NCBI GenBank assembly: GCA_028532985.1
Contig: JANCIK010000006.1
Location: 2,666,001 to 2,730,000, forward strand
Length of the DNA stretch: 64,000 bases
Source of the DNA: Stropharia rugosoannulata
Taxonomy: Eukaryota; Basidiomycota; Agaricomycetes; Agaricales; Strophariaceae
Direction of reading: 5' to 3'
Positions 1 to 11,447 of this stretch are shown one piece after another. The translations under genes were made by a program, and so were the position numbers. The notes beneath the pieces are model-generated. The model saw nothing but the letters and a program-made list of their open reading frames with translations. It was not told the DNA's origin and ran no database searches. The number at the start of each line of letters is the position of its first letter. The stretch's first letter is position 1.

Positions 1-1
1 C

Positions 2-847
2 AGCTCAGTCCGTCTCGATTCTGTGCACCATATCCATCACATCCCGCCCCTCCACGCCCATCTACAGACGCTCCGCATCGACGCACCGCACGCTAACGCC
101 CAGCCAACTGCGGTGCAGGTAGGCCACTTTGTTGAATTATTGAGGTTACCACTTCTACGCAATCTTTCCATCTCCGGGATTTGGGTTAACGGACGCGGGC
201 CTGCAATCACAATGCAGAATTTGAAGGAGCTCCGGTGCCACGGTGAGGGTGTATTCAGATCTTTTTCGACCATCCAAACACCAGCACTGGAGACTCTGGT
301 TCTTAAGAATGTCGACTTAAACTCCTTCCCATGTCTCGCAGTAGGGTCGAGTCCAGAAATAAAGCGACTCGTCCTTATAGACTGCCCTGTTCTTTGGCAC
401 TCCTTCATGGATGAACTATCGCACATTTCTGCCGGGATAACCCATCTCATCGTCTCAGAGGATTACACTATGAAAGACTATTTTCGCCTTTCATCCAACG
501 TTTTCTATTTTGCTAATAATGCACGGAACGGTTGGCCAAGTCTTGAATATCTTGGGTATAACATACCAGCGACACCTGCCAAAGCCATGGCATTCTACAA
601 AGAATTTGCTCGCTCGAGAGCTCCAAATTCATCGACACTACAAATTAACTCCGATTTGTTAGGTGTTTGGGAGATTCGAGCAATTGAAGGTTTAACTTCA
701 CTCCATGACTCGTGTATTGTCCAGCAATGGGACGGTGAACATCCTCTGCTGCCGCTGCACTGGCCCTACGAAGAGGAAGCCATTTGGGACGACGATACAG
801 GCGACTACTTTGATGCATTCAGATTGACTCCCAATGTGACCATGTAG
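2..847 (+). CDS. F-box/LRR-like protein, C-terminal part (cut by left edge)
   Basis: The frame is open from the left edge of the window to the TAG at 845-847, so the start and any F-box lie outside. The visible part of about 280 residues has leucine-rich, irregularly repeated segments (for example NLSISGIW, LETLVLKNVDL, IKRLVLIDCPVLW) typical of the LRR-like C-terminal region of Agaricomycete F-box proteins, followed by an acidic stretch with EEEAIWDDDTGDYFD. Such proteins usually serve as substrate adaptors of SCF ubiquitin ligases. No intron is needed in the visible part. It does not align obviously with the F-box array at 31.7-40.5 kb, so I treat it as a separate family member. The function beyond the fold class is unknown. 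Confidence 0.6.
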   Translation, partial: SSVRLDSVHHIHHIPPLHAHLQTLRIDAPHANAQPTAVQVGHFVELLRLPLLRNLSISGIWVNGRGPAITMQNLKELRCHGEGVFRSFSTIQTPALETLVLKNVDLNSFPCLAVGSSPEIKRLVLIDCPVLWHSFMDELSHISAGITHLIVSEDYTMKDYFRLSSNVFYFANNARNGWPSLEYLGYNIPATPAKAMAFYKEFARSRAPNSSTLQINSDLLGVWEIRAIEGLTSLHDSCIVQQWDGEHPLLPLHWPYEEEAIWDDDTGDYFDAFRLTPNVTM

Positions 848-1312
848 GTAACACCAACTCGTTCGTCATCAAATGTGATCATCGCGTTTGCCTAAATCCG
901 ATGTTTGCTTCGTGGCTGGGTAGACGAGACGATGTTCGCCGTGTCGTGAGCTGATAAGGCTGAACTTTGAACCATTATATTATATTTCCTGAATTATGGA
1001 TATACAGTAGTCTAGCTTGTATGCCGGAAATTTTGAGGGGAGTAAATCTGACGGGACAATAGTCAATGAGCGGCCATGTTCAACATGCACAGCACCGCAA
1101 AATACGAATATATGTATATGTAGCTCATCAGGGAAGCCGTTTGAATATGTAGTTGACACACTCTAGCGCGAAAGGTGGGAAGATGACAAACCGTCGCAGA
1201 GCGTATGTCCTCGCTGCCGTGTCTCAGAAAGGAGATTACAAAAGGCCGGGCTAAACACACGAGGATGCGGGCCTCCCAGTAGCCAAGGTCAGTAGGAATA
1301 GTCGAAGAAGCA
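848..1312. other. Convergent intergenic region
   Basis: This lies between the 3' ends of the F-box/LRR gene and the rhomboid gene. It holds only short shadow frames and an AT-rich stretch with alternating TATGTATATG near 1110. No gene is seen. Confidence 0.5.
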
Positions 1313-3154
1313 TCATGACGATTTCTGGCTGTCGCTCCGCTTCGCGACAGCTTGTTCGGCAGCCTTGCTGTATGGATCTCGTAGACTCTTCCAGAAATTT
1401 GGCCCGTAAAAATAATACATCACACCAAAAACCGCACCACCCAGGTGGGCCCAATGGTCAAAGAATCTACCCACATAAAGCTTAAAACCTTAACAGAAAC
1501 GAGACACGAGGGCAAGGCTCACCTCCATCCCCGCAGAATGCCGATAGTGTCCAGCAGGAGCAAACCGCCTACGCCATATTGGATGTTGATTGGGTACGAC
1601 GGCGGAATGAAAAGTGAAACCTGAGAGTCAGGAAATGCCAGTGCGGTCATCGTTACAGCAGCGTAGATAGCGCCAGACGCGCCCAAGCTGGGTAAAATAT
1701 CCAGTACTTTCTTTGTAGATGTCGCCTTAGCTCCGTTTCCGCCTGCTGACGCAACAGCTGCAGCCCAAGTTTCGGTTTTTGGGATCATACGCGCAGACGC
1801 CAGCTGCGCCACGAGCCGCGGGAAACGAATTTTCGCGCTCACTATATGAGAAACGAGGCCCGCGAATAGGCCGGCTGAAGGAAGGCAACGCAATTGTAAG
1901 GTACAGGACGCATCCATATGACATAGGTTCATACCTGAAATGAAGAAAGCAACGAAGTGGTAACTTGTGCTTGATTCGAGTACACCCGGCTCTGACTTGT
2001 TTTGCTCGCGGAGAAGGTAGTAATAGGCAGCAGCACCTGCAAAATGTTCAATTAATTCATAAGTCATTATCTAGCTTACCATACCAAAACTTTCAAGAGC
2101 AAGACAGTTGAACAACAGGTGGATTGCCGACCTATGGCTACAAGACGCGCTGATTAGAAAACTCAAGTTCAACCATAATATAACACCGAGATACCTGAAC
2201 ATGCTTGTCAAGAGAGTGACTGACATCCCCGAGAGTGGGTTGTGCATAAACATCCGGTTCATGAATGGCTGTAAACTCTTCATCTTCCATGCTCCCCAAA
2301 CTGCCACGTTCAGCAGACATATCTTCCAGCAAAGTCGCTTCGCTTCCGAAGCATCTGCATACGGTTGCATAACAGCTATGACTGCACGGTTGACCCAAGG
2401 TTGGATAAGCACTGGCAGCTGGTGTACCGCAGTCTGTATATTGACCAACGTCTCTCGAAGTTGCTACAGGGAAACGTGGCTAAGTCACAATAAAACGCCT
2501 ATGTCCATGGTCATTCGTACCTGAATTAAAGCCGCGCTCTGTACTCTTTTTAGATCGGCGTTGGTAATAGTTTTGACACTCCAAACTGAAGAAACGGCGT
2601 GCATCCGCTGCTTCCACTCCTCCGTCTCTAAACTAGTATTCATTGCAGCCCATGAGAATATAGCTCCAGTCACCACGCCCACAAACTGCGGCAAGGCTAG
2701 ACATGAGCCAACTATATCGGGTGTATTAAAGACGCAGCCCAAGCGCAGCCGGACAGCGCCTACTCACTGTAACCTGCCTCCATATACCAGGTTTGCCTAT
2801 TTTCTCACAGAACGACGGCTCCCTCTCCGAGTTTGAGCCTGCCTTCTCTGTTTCTACCGTCGATGTCGGCGCATTGGATGTCTGCGAGTCATGCGGCAAG
2901 GTCCTCGCAGTTGGAGAAGTCACCTCTGCAGCATGATGCCGAGATGTCAGAAATGAACGGCGAAGGGGTAAAGCCGATGGTCTCTGCAGTGAACGTGTCG
3001 AGATATGCGCTGTCCGAGAAGCATTAAATGCAGGACAACGCAAAGCGACGAAGAGCATGGACGTTAAGGGTGAAGGAGGCGTAATCAGTCCGGCGCGCAT
3101 AGAGTATACCAAACTAAGCCGCTTACATAAGCCAAGACGGTGCCTCTTTAACAT
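1313..3154 (-). CDS. Mitochondrial rhomboid intramembrane serine protease (PARL/Pcp1 type)
   Basis: This is a multi-exon gene read from ATG 3152-3154 to TGA 1313-1315. The N terminus (MLKRHRLGLCKRLSLVYS...) is basic, hydroxylated and Arg-rich, as expected of a mitochondrial presequence. Several hydrophobic segments follow. The catalytic serine motif GASGAIY lies near 1670 and the catalytic histidine in FFDHWAHLGG near 1450, both in the expected order, with the Ser loop after HLLFNCLALESFG and the His in the last membrane helix. Family knowledge: mitochondrial rhomboids cut Mgm1/OPA1-type and Ccp1-type precursors in the inner membrane. The C-terminal tail is short and charged (AVAKRSDSQKSS). 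Exon joins near 2700-2790 can be drawn in more than one way, so exact protein length is uncertain. No frame lesion is evident. Confidence 0.88.
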
Positions 3155-3965
3155 TTAACTTACTGATGCTACTTATCAACTTCTTATGTACATAGGAAAC
3201 GCCGAAACAGGGGGGACAACACAAACTCATAACAGATCATCACACGTATCAAACGTATCGTATACTTGAAATATACCCAAAAATGTTCCAAAGCTATCAC
3301 GGTGAAGGAAAATGCGCAAAGCTGAGCCTATGTCCAGGTGGTTGGTGATCAACTGTTGTGGCACAAGCCCAAACACGGCGCCCATAAAGCATAAGTCGCT
3401 GTCTCATGGCCGAATTTGATCAGTTGGCTGGTCCATAGGTACAGTTGTCGCAACGCCCAGGCAGGATGCATCGTATAACATCTTGGTCCGGCTTCATTCT
3501 GTAATTGTTGCATAAACGTGATTTAGCAGGTGGACTAAAGAAAGCGGAATCATGCTTGCCGTTGAATGCAGCGCTCAACACAATCGCGCTCCGCATGATA
3601 GGAATGGAAGGCGCTGAATCTGCACAGTGCGTTATTACAGTCGAGCTGTACCGGGAACCAGGATAATTAGGGAACACAGTTGGAGCTGAAAACTAAAATG
3701 TGGATCACCCTTTGGCGGCGTTCCAGCGTGGTGTGAGGGCATCCCGTGTAGGCTTGTTTGACACGAAGTAGATGGCACATTTTTTCTGTAAAGGTGGGTA
3801 GTTGGTTTATGATGCCTTAGAACGAAAGAGTACAGTTTTATAGTCTCAACTGATATTCAGCATTTCTCGACTGAGAGCCACACGACCAGTCTGTGAAAGC
3901 AACATTAATTGGAACAGGTGGCATATTACAGATTGAACGGACAACCCAGGAGAATGGTGCAGACA
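3155..3965. other. Intergenic region
   Basis: About 800 bases upstream of the rhomboid gene and downstream of Nup85. Only short uninterpretable frames are present (longest 85 codons on the minus strand at 3420-3677, with no recognisable motif). I see no supported gene or repeat. Confidence 0.4.
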
Positions 3966-6658
3966 TTAACCACTAGCAGCCCCTAGAACAAGGGATCGGG
4001 CGAAGTACCGTGCTAAAGCTATGCGTACGGACTTCAAGCGTTCCACTACTTCCCTTTCACTTTGACTTTTGATGACACGAGATAAAACCGATAGGTATTC
4101 TGCGCCCATTCCTTGTTCTGTTCGAACAAAAATGTCATCAAGTCTTTGAAGCAAAAGTGATGCATCAGAAGACGTGAACAACAAAGCAGGAGCTGTACGG
4201 ATACTGTTAGCTAGATCCTACGACATAAGAGAGGAACGACTAACTGTATTCAAGAAACTGTACTGAATCGCATAAAACAACAGCCCACCATGATGCTGAT
4301 GCGATACCTTCTCTGAATATTGTGATAAGGTCTGTCGCAGCTTCTTGATATTGTTGTTTCTGCAAAAGTTCGTGGAAACGGGCATATCGGACTGCAAATA
4401 TTAGTCGATGCATAAAAACGCCTTGAATGGAAGATTCAGCTTTGAGGTCTTGAACCGATGGGGCAATAGCCAAAGCATAATGGGCAAATTTTTGGGGACC
4501 TGCAAAGCATGTTGAACGACTTCAATCAAAGCACCAGCAAGACAAAGAGTACCATCAGTGACATATTCATCGAGAACCCGGTCTACGATACGACCGAGAC
4601 CCCGCCAATCCTCCGCAGATATACAATAGGAAACAGCCAACCCATAATCTTTCTCAGATACGAGGGTTTGCGCAGCGATCTAATAGCGGTGACAATGTCG
4701 CAATCAGGAAGTTTTCATGTGCGCAGGATGGTCACATACCCGGCACACCGTGCGGCGCACGTTTTCACGTTTATACTCAAAGCATGTTTTGTTCACGTCT
4801 TTTAGCACACCAACAACGTCCCCGGCGCGAATTCGAGGGTCGACCTTGAGATCTGAGTTTTGTTGGTGCAATTGTAGAGGGACACGGAGAAGTATCTCGT
4901 CTGCCCTTCTTTTCCCTATGTCACCGCAGGAGTACATGTAGTCCACTGTGATTCTCCAGAGCGCTGGATCGGAATGAAGGTAATCTGCGTACGCTAGGAC
5001 ATGTTGATCACGAACAGACAGCCCTGACCTGTATACAGTAGGGATAAAATACAACAAAACGGCTAAAAATTTGAATACTCACTCGTCAGTCGGATTAATG
5101 TCTATAAGTTGTAGAGCATCCATGATATCTGCTAGGTGCGCAGACAGCCAACAGTCTAATTTGGACGCATGATGAAGTGCTTCTGTGGGTTGGCCTGAGA
5201 ACAGAGAAGCGTGTATCATGTCTTCAACATCCGTAGGATCAGGAGGCATATCATTTAATATTTGGGACACGACTTCACTGAAGATGGAATGAGAAGTGTG
5301 AATAATCGCAGATTTTTGCGACACTCACATAAGATCCTGCCGCCGCATTCTTGGATCCACAAATATACTCCAGGCAACAGCAACCTCTTTCCAGTCCGCA
5401 CCCAGGTCTTCACAAACTCTCTGAATGACTTCTTGCCGACCCTCCAATATGGCGACGATGTCGCTCAGCTTCTCCCACCAGTTATCATAACGATCATATC
5501 GCTCTTTTTCTGGTACTTTATCCATGTCCACCCGCAACGCTTTCACCTTTTCCCCCCAGCGGCGCATTGCATAGGCGAAGTCGCGTTCCGCAGTGAAGTT
5601 CATTAAGCGTGGCTGCGTCTCGATCAAAGGGATGAGGGTGCTTGTTAGACGTTGTAGCTTCTCTGATGGATGCTGCTCGAGGGTAGCTAAGAAGAACAGA
5701 GAGGCCTTGGACAAGCCTCGCAATATCGCGCTGCGCGGGAGGTGTCAAGATAAATATATATCGGACATGAGGAGAAACGCACCGCGTTAAATATGGCCAA
5801 AAAAGCTCGTCTTCCCATGGCTGATCCAGTGCGCTAAGTTGGTCGCCTTCTTCCGTAGAAGGTTCGATAAAATGTGTATTAAGCCACTCCATCAGCTCGT
5901 CTCCAACTGGTGCTTGCTCATAACCGGGCTCAGGGAGGTATAGGACAACAAATAGCGAAAAACAGGTGTACAGGCTTTGGTAGTGTTCACTTGGAAACTG
6001 TAGAGGACCGTCAGGTCGTGTAATTGGTTGCTAAAGTTGTACATGACATGTTAACCTTTTTTTTCCGATAAAATAATTATTGGACCTACCGAGGCGTGTA
6101 CCCAGCACTCCTTGACAAAGTTTACATAGTCAATCGCCAGTTTGCGTATCACCGTCGAACATTGCTCGCTGTGTACCCTTGTTGGAGTTTCAGCACGAAA
6201 CGTTATTGTTCAGCTTATACACCGGGCTTACCAGTCTGGCCCTTCAGTATGAGCGTTCTGGAGCAGTTTCTGAAAAGCCGTGAAGATGATCAAGGTGTCT
6301 GTAAGAAGCTGAAAAGATTGAATATCAGAATCAACAATAAGTATAACGTACCGTACCAGTCGCCTTTCGGATGATGGTACTGCATTGAGGCTTGCAAAGT
6401 ATATCGGCTGTTCATCTTCTATAACGCGTTCCTTGTCCACAGTAGATGCGTCCTAAGCAATTCGATGCATCAGTGGATATGTTCGAGTAGTGGAGTTTTG
6501 TGTAGGGGGGTACGCACTGCATCCTTCAAATACACCAACAATGAGTTATCCGCGGGACAAAGCGCGGCAGAGATAGCCTGCCCGGCTTTCACGAGCTCGC
6601 CAAACTTGTCGGCTTCGACGAGGGGAGGCGCAAGATGAAGATTGTGTGTGCTCAACAT
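3966..6658 (-). CDS. NUP85: Nucleoporin Nup85 (Y-complex / Nup107-160 complex)
   Basis: This is a multi-exon gene ending at TAA 3966-3968. Conserved segments recognisable as Nup85 include FVVLYLPEPGYE followed by GDELMEWLNTHFIEPSTEEG (around 5850-5940), ERPWED-like QPWEDELFWPYLTR, CWLSAHLADIM, and LAYADYLHSDPALWRITVDY with CGDIGKRRADEILLRVPL (around 4860-5030). Nup85 is an alpha-helical ACE1 scaffold protein of the nuclear pore outer ring that pairs with Seh1. The start is uncertain: ATG 6656-6658 (MLSTHNLHLAPPL) opens the first clear exon, while the same frame stays open without an ATG to about 6710, so an upstream exon is possible. Exons are joined by short introns, for example one at about 6440-6515 that joins KDA to DASTVDKE. 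The C-terminal LVLGAASG is intact. Confidence 0.88.
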
Positions 6659-6688
6659 AACGAGCGTCGAGGTCAATATCAACGTCAC

Positions 6689-7549
6689 CTGGTCAAGTCG
6701 CGTCGAGCTCAGGTTGGCATTATGTAATGTTCGCGTGACTCATATCTTTTTTAGCTTATGGGGCCGTTTGTTTGTTTACACCAAGTACCGGTATGACCAA
6801 ATGCAGCTGGGCCCATCCTCTTTCGGTTGATATACCAAATTTGGGTATAGCGGTTGAATACCTAAATTGGGTATATCAATCAAAAGAGGATGGATGGGCT
6901 GACCCAGCTATATGTGGAGTCTGACTCGCTACCAGCTCGGTAGGTGGGCTGTTTAAATGTCTACAAGTGCTATATGAAGGCGGCGGGTCTTTGTTTTTCA
7001 GTCAAATAACGAACGCAGAGCAAAATCTCTAGGCTCAATTGAGGCTCAACAATAATGACTGAAATAATGACATGGGAAAGATGATGGAGTAGCATATAAG
7101 GCAGCCGGCGTCTATTGTAGTAATCACCCCAGGAACCTGAGGCTTTCAGGTCATCTGAAATTTTGATAATTGATTTTTCTTTTTTAGTTTCTGTCAAGTA
7201 AATCTCAGATGGCCTGACAACCTCAAGACTCAGGTTACGCAAGACACATTTTTCAAGTCGGTGTCACAGATGTGTGACTCCGAGTCTACAAGAACGCGTC
7301 AGTTTGTTGAGCGGGGTTTGAAAGACATGGCTGGTAGCGAGCCTATTGGTCGCCACCCCTTTGGCGCTCAAGCTGGGACCAGATAAATCATTTTTACTAC
7401 ACGAACCAATGAACAATAATTCATGACGCCGGCCAACCAAAAGTGTCCTTATTCAGTCCTCCACGATCAACGATCAGCCCCGATATCTTCCTTCAAGCAA
7501 ACTTCTCTGCTGTGATTTATGTAATACTTTTAGGGACCTTTGGGCGCAA
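6689..7549. other. Gene-free region with short inverted repeats
   Basis: No supported gene. It contains the palindrome at 6804-6909 (listed separately) and a 12-base inverted match between CTCGCTACCAGC near 6928 and GCTGGTAGCGAG near 7330, which hints at older fold-back DNA. The frames here are short and without motifs. Confidence 0.45.
6804..6909. repeat. 105-bp near-perfect palindrome (MITE-like fold-back)
   Basis: The left arm from AGCTGGG at 6805 through GGTTGATATACC and AAATTTGGGTAT is the imperfect reverse complement of the right arm that ends CCCAGCT at 6909 (ATACC..AATTGGGTATATCAATC..AGAGGATGG). The arms are about 45-50 bases each with a short loop near 6850-6858 and a few indels. 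A single RNA or DNA strand could form a long hairpin. I could not identify a convincing target site duplication, so its status as a transposed MITE is an inference. Confidence 0.7.
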
Positions 7550-7558
7550 GTACTAGTC

Positions 7559-8485
7559 CAGCCTCCTACCCAGGCGATCTAGAGGAGTTCTTACGAGCAA
7601 ATAGGTAGAAGTAGATATAGCAGATGGGAAAGTATTACTCATCAATGATCCGACATTTTACCGAAGAATCTTATTTTGCTGAACTCCTCTAGAACGCCTG
7701 GACGAAAACATTTGTAAACAAACCTGCCGTGTGATGCCGTTTCAATCTCAGCGTGAATACACGTCAAGCCGCGTCAAGTTTCCGAGAAGAACACAACAGC
7801 ATGGCCTCGGTTGAGCCTTGTAATCAGCAAAGCCTCATGGACCACATCCAGAAATATCTGACTAATACCAACACAACACTGAGCAGTATCATTCCACATG
7901 TTCTCTCTCACCCAACCTCTCAAGAGTCAAGAGTCAAAATAGGCCTCTTCTTTGCCTCTTCTTGTTGATTTTTGATTTCATTCCGAGAAAATAATTATAG
8001 CTCTTAGCAAATTGTCGAGAACACATTCAACAATTGAAGCAGGCAGATAGGACTTTGAATATGTTATTGAATATGTTAAGGGCAAATATAGAAACTTGAT
8101 AGTAACACAATTAAACAGTTTCTGGATGGAAATCCTGAGTTCAAATTTACAAACTTGTGCTCTGTCTCAGCACACATGACTGCCAGATACGTCTGGCATA
8201 TGGCATTGTTGATTCGGAGACCATGCTGTTGTGTTCTTCTCGATATTGAGGAAACATGATGGGTTATGCGCGATGTGTATTCACGCTGAGATTGAAACGG
8301 CATCACACGGCAGGTTTGTTTACAAATGTTTTCGTCCAGGCGTTCTAAGTAGAGGAGTTCAGCAAAATAAGATTCTTCGGTAAAATGTCGGATCATTGAT
8401 GAGTAATATTTTCCCATCTGCTATATCTACTTCTACCTATTTGCTCGTAAGAAGAACTCCTCTAGATCGCCTGGGTAGGAGGCTG
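7559..8485. mobile_element. Non-autonomous DNA transposon with long TIRs and 9-bp target duplication (MULE-like)
   Basis: The element starts CAGCCTCCTACCCAGGCG at 7559 and ends with its exact complement at 8485. It is flanked on both sides by GTACTAGTC (7550-7558 and 8486-8494), a perfect 9-base direct repeat. The terminal inverted repeats run about 250 bases each (7559-7805 and 8221-8485); the outer 200 bases differ only by one substitution, a 3-base indel and a 4-base indel. Between them lie about 415 bases with no transposase. Long TIRs plus a 9-base duplication suggest a Mutator-like element. Because the duplicated site is partly palindromic, a 7- or 8-base duplication (hAT with CAG ends) cannot be excluded. 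Frames inside are TIR translations, not genes. Confidence 0.85.
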
Positions 8486-8494
8486 GTACTAGTC

Positions 8495-9445
8495 TAGACA
8501 TGACCTCTCAAGTAGAGCGAGACGGCTACCTTTTTGAGTTTGTCTTCAGTGGAACTGCAGCGCAGAGTTAATGTCATCATCGAAGTTCTCAAAGCTGGCT
8601 GCTCACCCCCTTTGAGTACGACTCACCATAGTAGTGGTAGTAGTAGATACATTTCCCCGTCATGTCATTCGCCAGGGTGTTCGGTTGGCCTGCCGCAGGC
8701 ACGTATATCCGCGCGACTGGAGTAACAAGGGGTGATGACCTGCTGTAGAAGTCGCGAGGTGATGTCTATTCAATCTATCAGCCCACAGCGACTCTCCCAT
8801 TCGTCAGTCGTTTCAGCATACGACTCACTGCGACGGCCAGGAGTACTCGAGTCTCGACAAAGGGATCTGGTTGGTGATCAAGCCAATTGTCGCCGTTGTA
8901 GCTGGTGCAAGGTCAAGGAACTCATTCTAATAGGGATATGATTAAACTTCTGTGGGAAGTGCACTGGGACGTCTGGCCCATGATGCATATTTTTGAATCA
9001 ATATAAAACGCATGCTAGGTGTTAAATGAAACGTTAAGAAAGTGGAATTGGAGAGAACACAAGGACTTACAGTTCAATGCCGATTAGATGCCAATAGTGG
9101 AGCGATACTGACCGGAATGTTACTGCGGTATACCTCACTGTGTTAACTTTTAGAAGAGTGGGACTCAATTGTATTATAGTCCAAATCGGTATTGACAACC
9201 TGCGCTGAGCTTAACTTGTAGCTACGCACTAGTGAAGTTTTTGCCGTGGAACACCGCAGTACTGCGCCGTGCCGACTTGCGAAATGGTTCGATAGATCAC
9301 GGAAAAACGGCCATGTACTGGATGGACATAGAATTCCTGCCTCATCACGATACGGCATACTGACACAGAAGTCCACATAAGGTACATGTTATTTTAATAG
9401 CAACATCACATTCATGTGTAATCTATTCACCTCGAAGATATAGCA
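8495..9445. other. Intergenic region downstream of the RING gene
   Basis: About 950 bases. Short frames (63-77 codons) show no motif and no coding bias. I see no gene, tRNA or repeat that I can support. Confidence 0.4.
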
Positions 9446-11040
9446 TTACACGCGGGGGGCCCATTCTTCACTAGAGCTGTCACCTTCCTCGTCGTCTCCA
9501 GCGCTCTCGTATTCATCCTCTTCCTCGGAGTATTCATCCATGACTTCGTCACTATCCCTGCCCACTTCGTCCCTGTGAGAAATAAATATCAGTGAGTAAC
9601 ACTAGTCAATGATAAGCCTTAGAAAACATACAAAGGATAGAGCCAGGTGTGCGTGTCGGGATCAACGACGTCGTCGCTGTCACCATCGACATCAGTATCA
9701 TATGATTCCTCACTTCCCCCGTCTTCGCTGCTGCTTGACGGAAATATACCCTCCCATGGGTCATCTTCAGCATCAATGACATTGATACTCTCAGGAAGTG
9801 GCGCAGCCGCCAGATTTGATTTCCCAAGGGCTGTGCTGATCCCTTTAATCATGAATATTGGGGCAGGTCGATGCCTGACTATTGTCCTGCATGCTGGACA
9901 TGTTTTTGCACGATATAGGATATCCACGGGATCATCGTAGTCATCATAGTCGTCTTGGATAGAAGGCGCGTTACGGAACCATTCCTGCAGGCACGTCAAA
10001 CAAAGAACGTGGCCGCAGGGAGCTAAGCTGTAAGTGTATACTTCAGTCAAGTACGCCCCGAATTAATGAGCCATTGAACACTGACGCATATGGTCTTTGA
10101 GGAAGTTCGAGGCAAATCTGACATTGAATGGTGGCCTCTATCATAGACAGTATCTAGTCGTGAATGAATATACGGCTCATCTTTATAAGTCAGAAACTTT
10201 AACGACTTACCTCTTGTGATTTTATTTGATTGGCTTTCAAAGACGACAGTTCCAAGTCTTTGTCTCCAATGACCTAGATTGTCTGTATAAGAAGAAATTC
10301 ACCTCCATTGATGCGTCCGATACATACAGTAAGTGCTGTGCTTAATTCAACTCTACTTTCTTCAAGTTTCTGAGATATCGTAGCCGTGTCACCAGAAACT
10401 CAACGGTCACGATCCATCAAAGACAAACCTTGTGATACCGTTTAGCTGATTTCTTTGACTCGTGAAGGGCATCCTTCAGCGTTTCTACTTCCTTTCTCAG
10501 CCTCTCAAATTCTGACGCTGCCAAGGTACCTTTGAAGGTATGCTGAGCATGCTGCTTGCCGTGCTTATTGACGCCCGGCCCAGTTTTCTCAAGAAAATTG
10601 GCGTCAGGCTCGCGAGGAGAGTTTCCAGACTTCCTAGTCGTCCTTTCATGATGCTGAGACAAAGACACTAGTTCCTTCGAAGAACGTGACTCTGCCCTCA
10701 CAGCAGAAGAAGCAGCCATCGGATCGAGTCTATCACCACTAGATGGGTGGGACCTCTGCGAGGGTCGTACTTTCTCTCCTCTCGAGACATTCCCATCTAC
10801 ATTAGAGTGAGCATCCCATCTTTCACCATTGACGTGCTTTGAGTTCTCTGCTGCCGATTTGCGTGAAAAACTAGAAGAGCTTGACGGCCGGCTCGAGGAA
10901 GAAACAGGGTGATCGACAAAGGCAGAAAACGGTATAGCAGGAGGCGGTCCGTCCACGCGCATGCGGACAATTGGGAGCCTCCGTCCAGCAGTCGCGCTGT
11001 CCCTGAGACCGACACGATGGAGGCGAGTACTCTCAGACAT
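9446..11040 (-). CDS. RING-finger (C3HC4) protein, probable E3 ubiquitin ligase
   Basis: The gene reads from ATG 11038-11040 to TAA 9446-9448. Exon 1 gives a Ser/Arg-rich low-complexity N terminus of about 190 residues, ending in a coiled-coil-like segment (FERLRKEVETLKDALHESKK) that continues into small exons around 10200-10430. The RING follows: CQICLEL near 10115, APCGHVLCLTCLQEWF near 9990-10020 and CPAC near 9895, separated by an unusual acidic insert with DDYDDYDDP between the two halves of the domain. The tail is strongly acidic (DVDGDSDDVVD, then DEYSEEEDEYES) and ends SSEEWAPRV. The family transfers ubiquitin from E2 enzymes to substrates; the substrate is unknown. It is divergent from the argininosuccinate synthase gene with a 407-bp shared upstream region. 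Confidence 0.82.
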
Positions 11041-11447
11041 GACTAGCAGAGTGAGTAGGGAAATGCGGTTTCCCAGCTGAGGGTTCCTAACAGGGGCTAA
11101 AGCAATCCTAAATAGGTCAAGACCTGTTCAGTTATCATGACCCGAATCACCCGTACCTACTCAGAGCTGAAATACTACTCAAAAGCGCAGATGGGCCGTG
11201 AAGAGGGGCAGCTTGAGAGTATCGTTAGTCAATGTTAGCGTTGTGCATGTCGCCTGGATCTGCAGCAACAATGGACGAGGTATCAGGTCACTTGTGACGG
11301 GTGACAGATATAGATAAGATAAATTAAAAGGTCCGATGGGCCATTATCCAAAACGAGAACGGCCGAAACTTATTTAACATAAAGTCTGCGCGTCTCCAGC
11401 CCATTGCCCCGTCCGAACTACCTACTCCCCATCCAATCCCATCGAAA
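11041..11447. promoter_or_regulatory. Shared upstream region of RING gene and ARG1
   Basis: 407 bases separate the two divergent start codons, so both promoters must lie here or overlap neighbouring sequence. No strong TATA box is seen near ARG1; a CT-rich stretch (CCCCGTCCGAACTACCTACTCCCC) just before its ATG resembles a fungal pyrimidine-rich start region. Confidence 0.5.

Noticed and set aside
6926..7345. Possible larger fold-back from CTCGCTACCAGC / GCTGGTAGCGAG
   Set aside because: Only about 12 bases match and no target duplication or further arm pairing is visible.
8076..8417. 113-codon minus-strand frame inside the long-TIR element
   Set aside because: It is a translation of the right TIR; the left TIR gives the same peptide start, so it reflects repeat sequence, not a gene.
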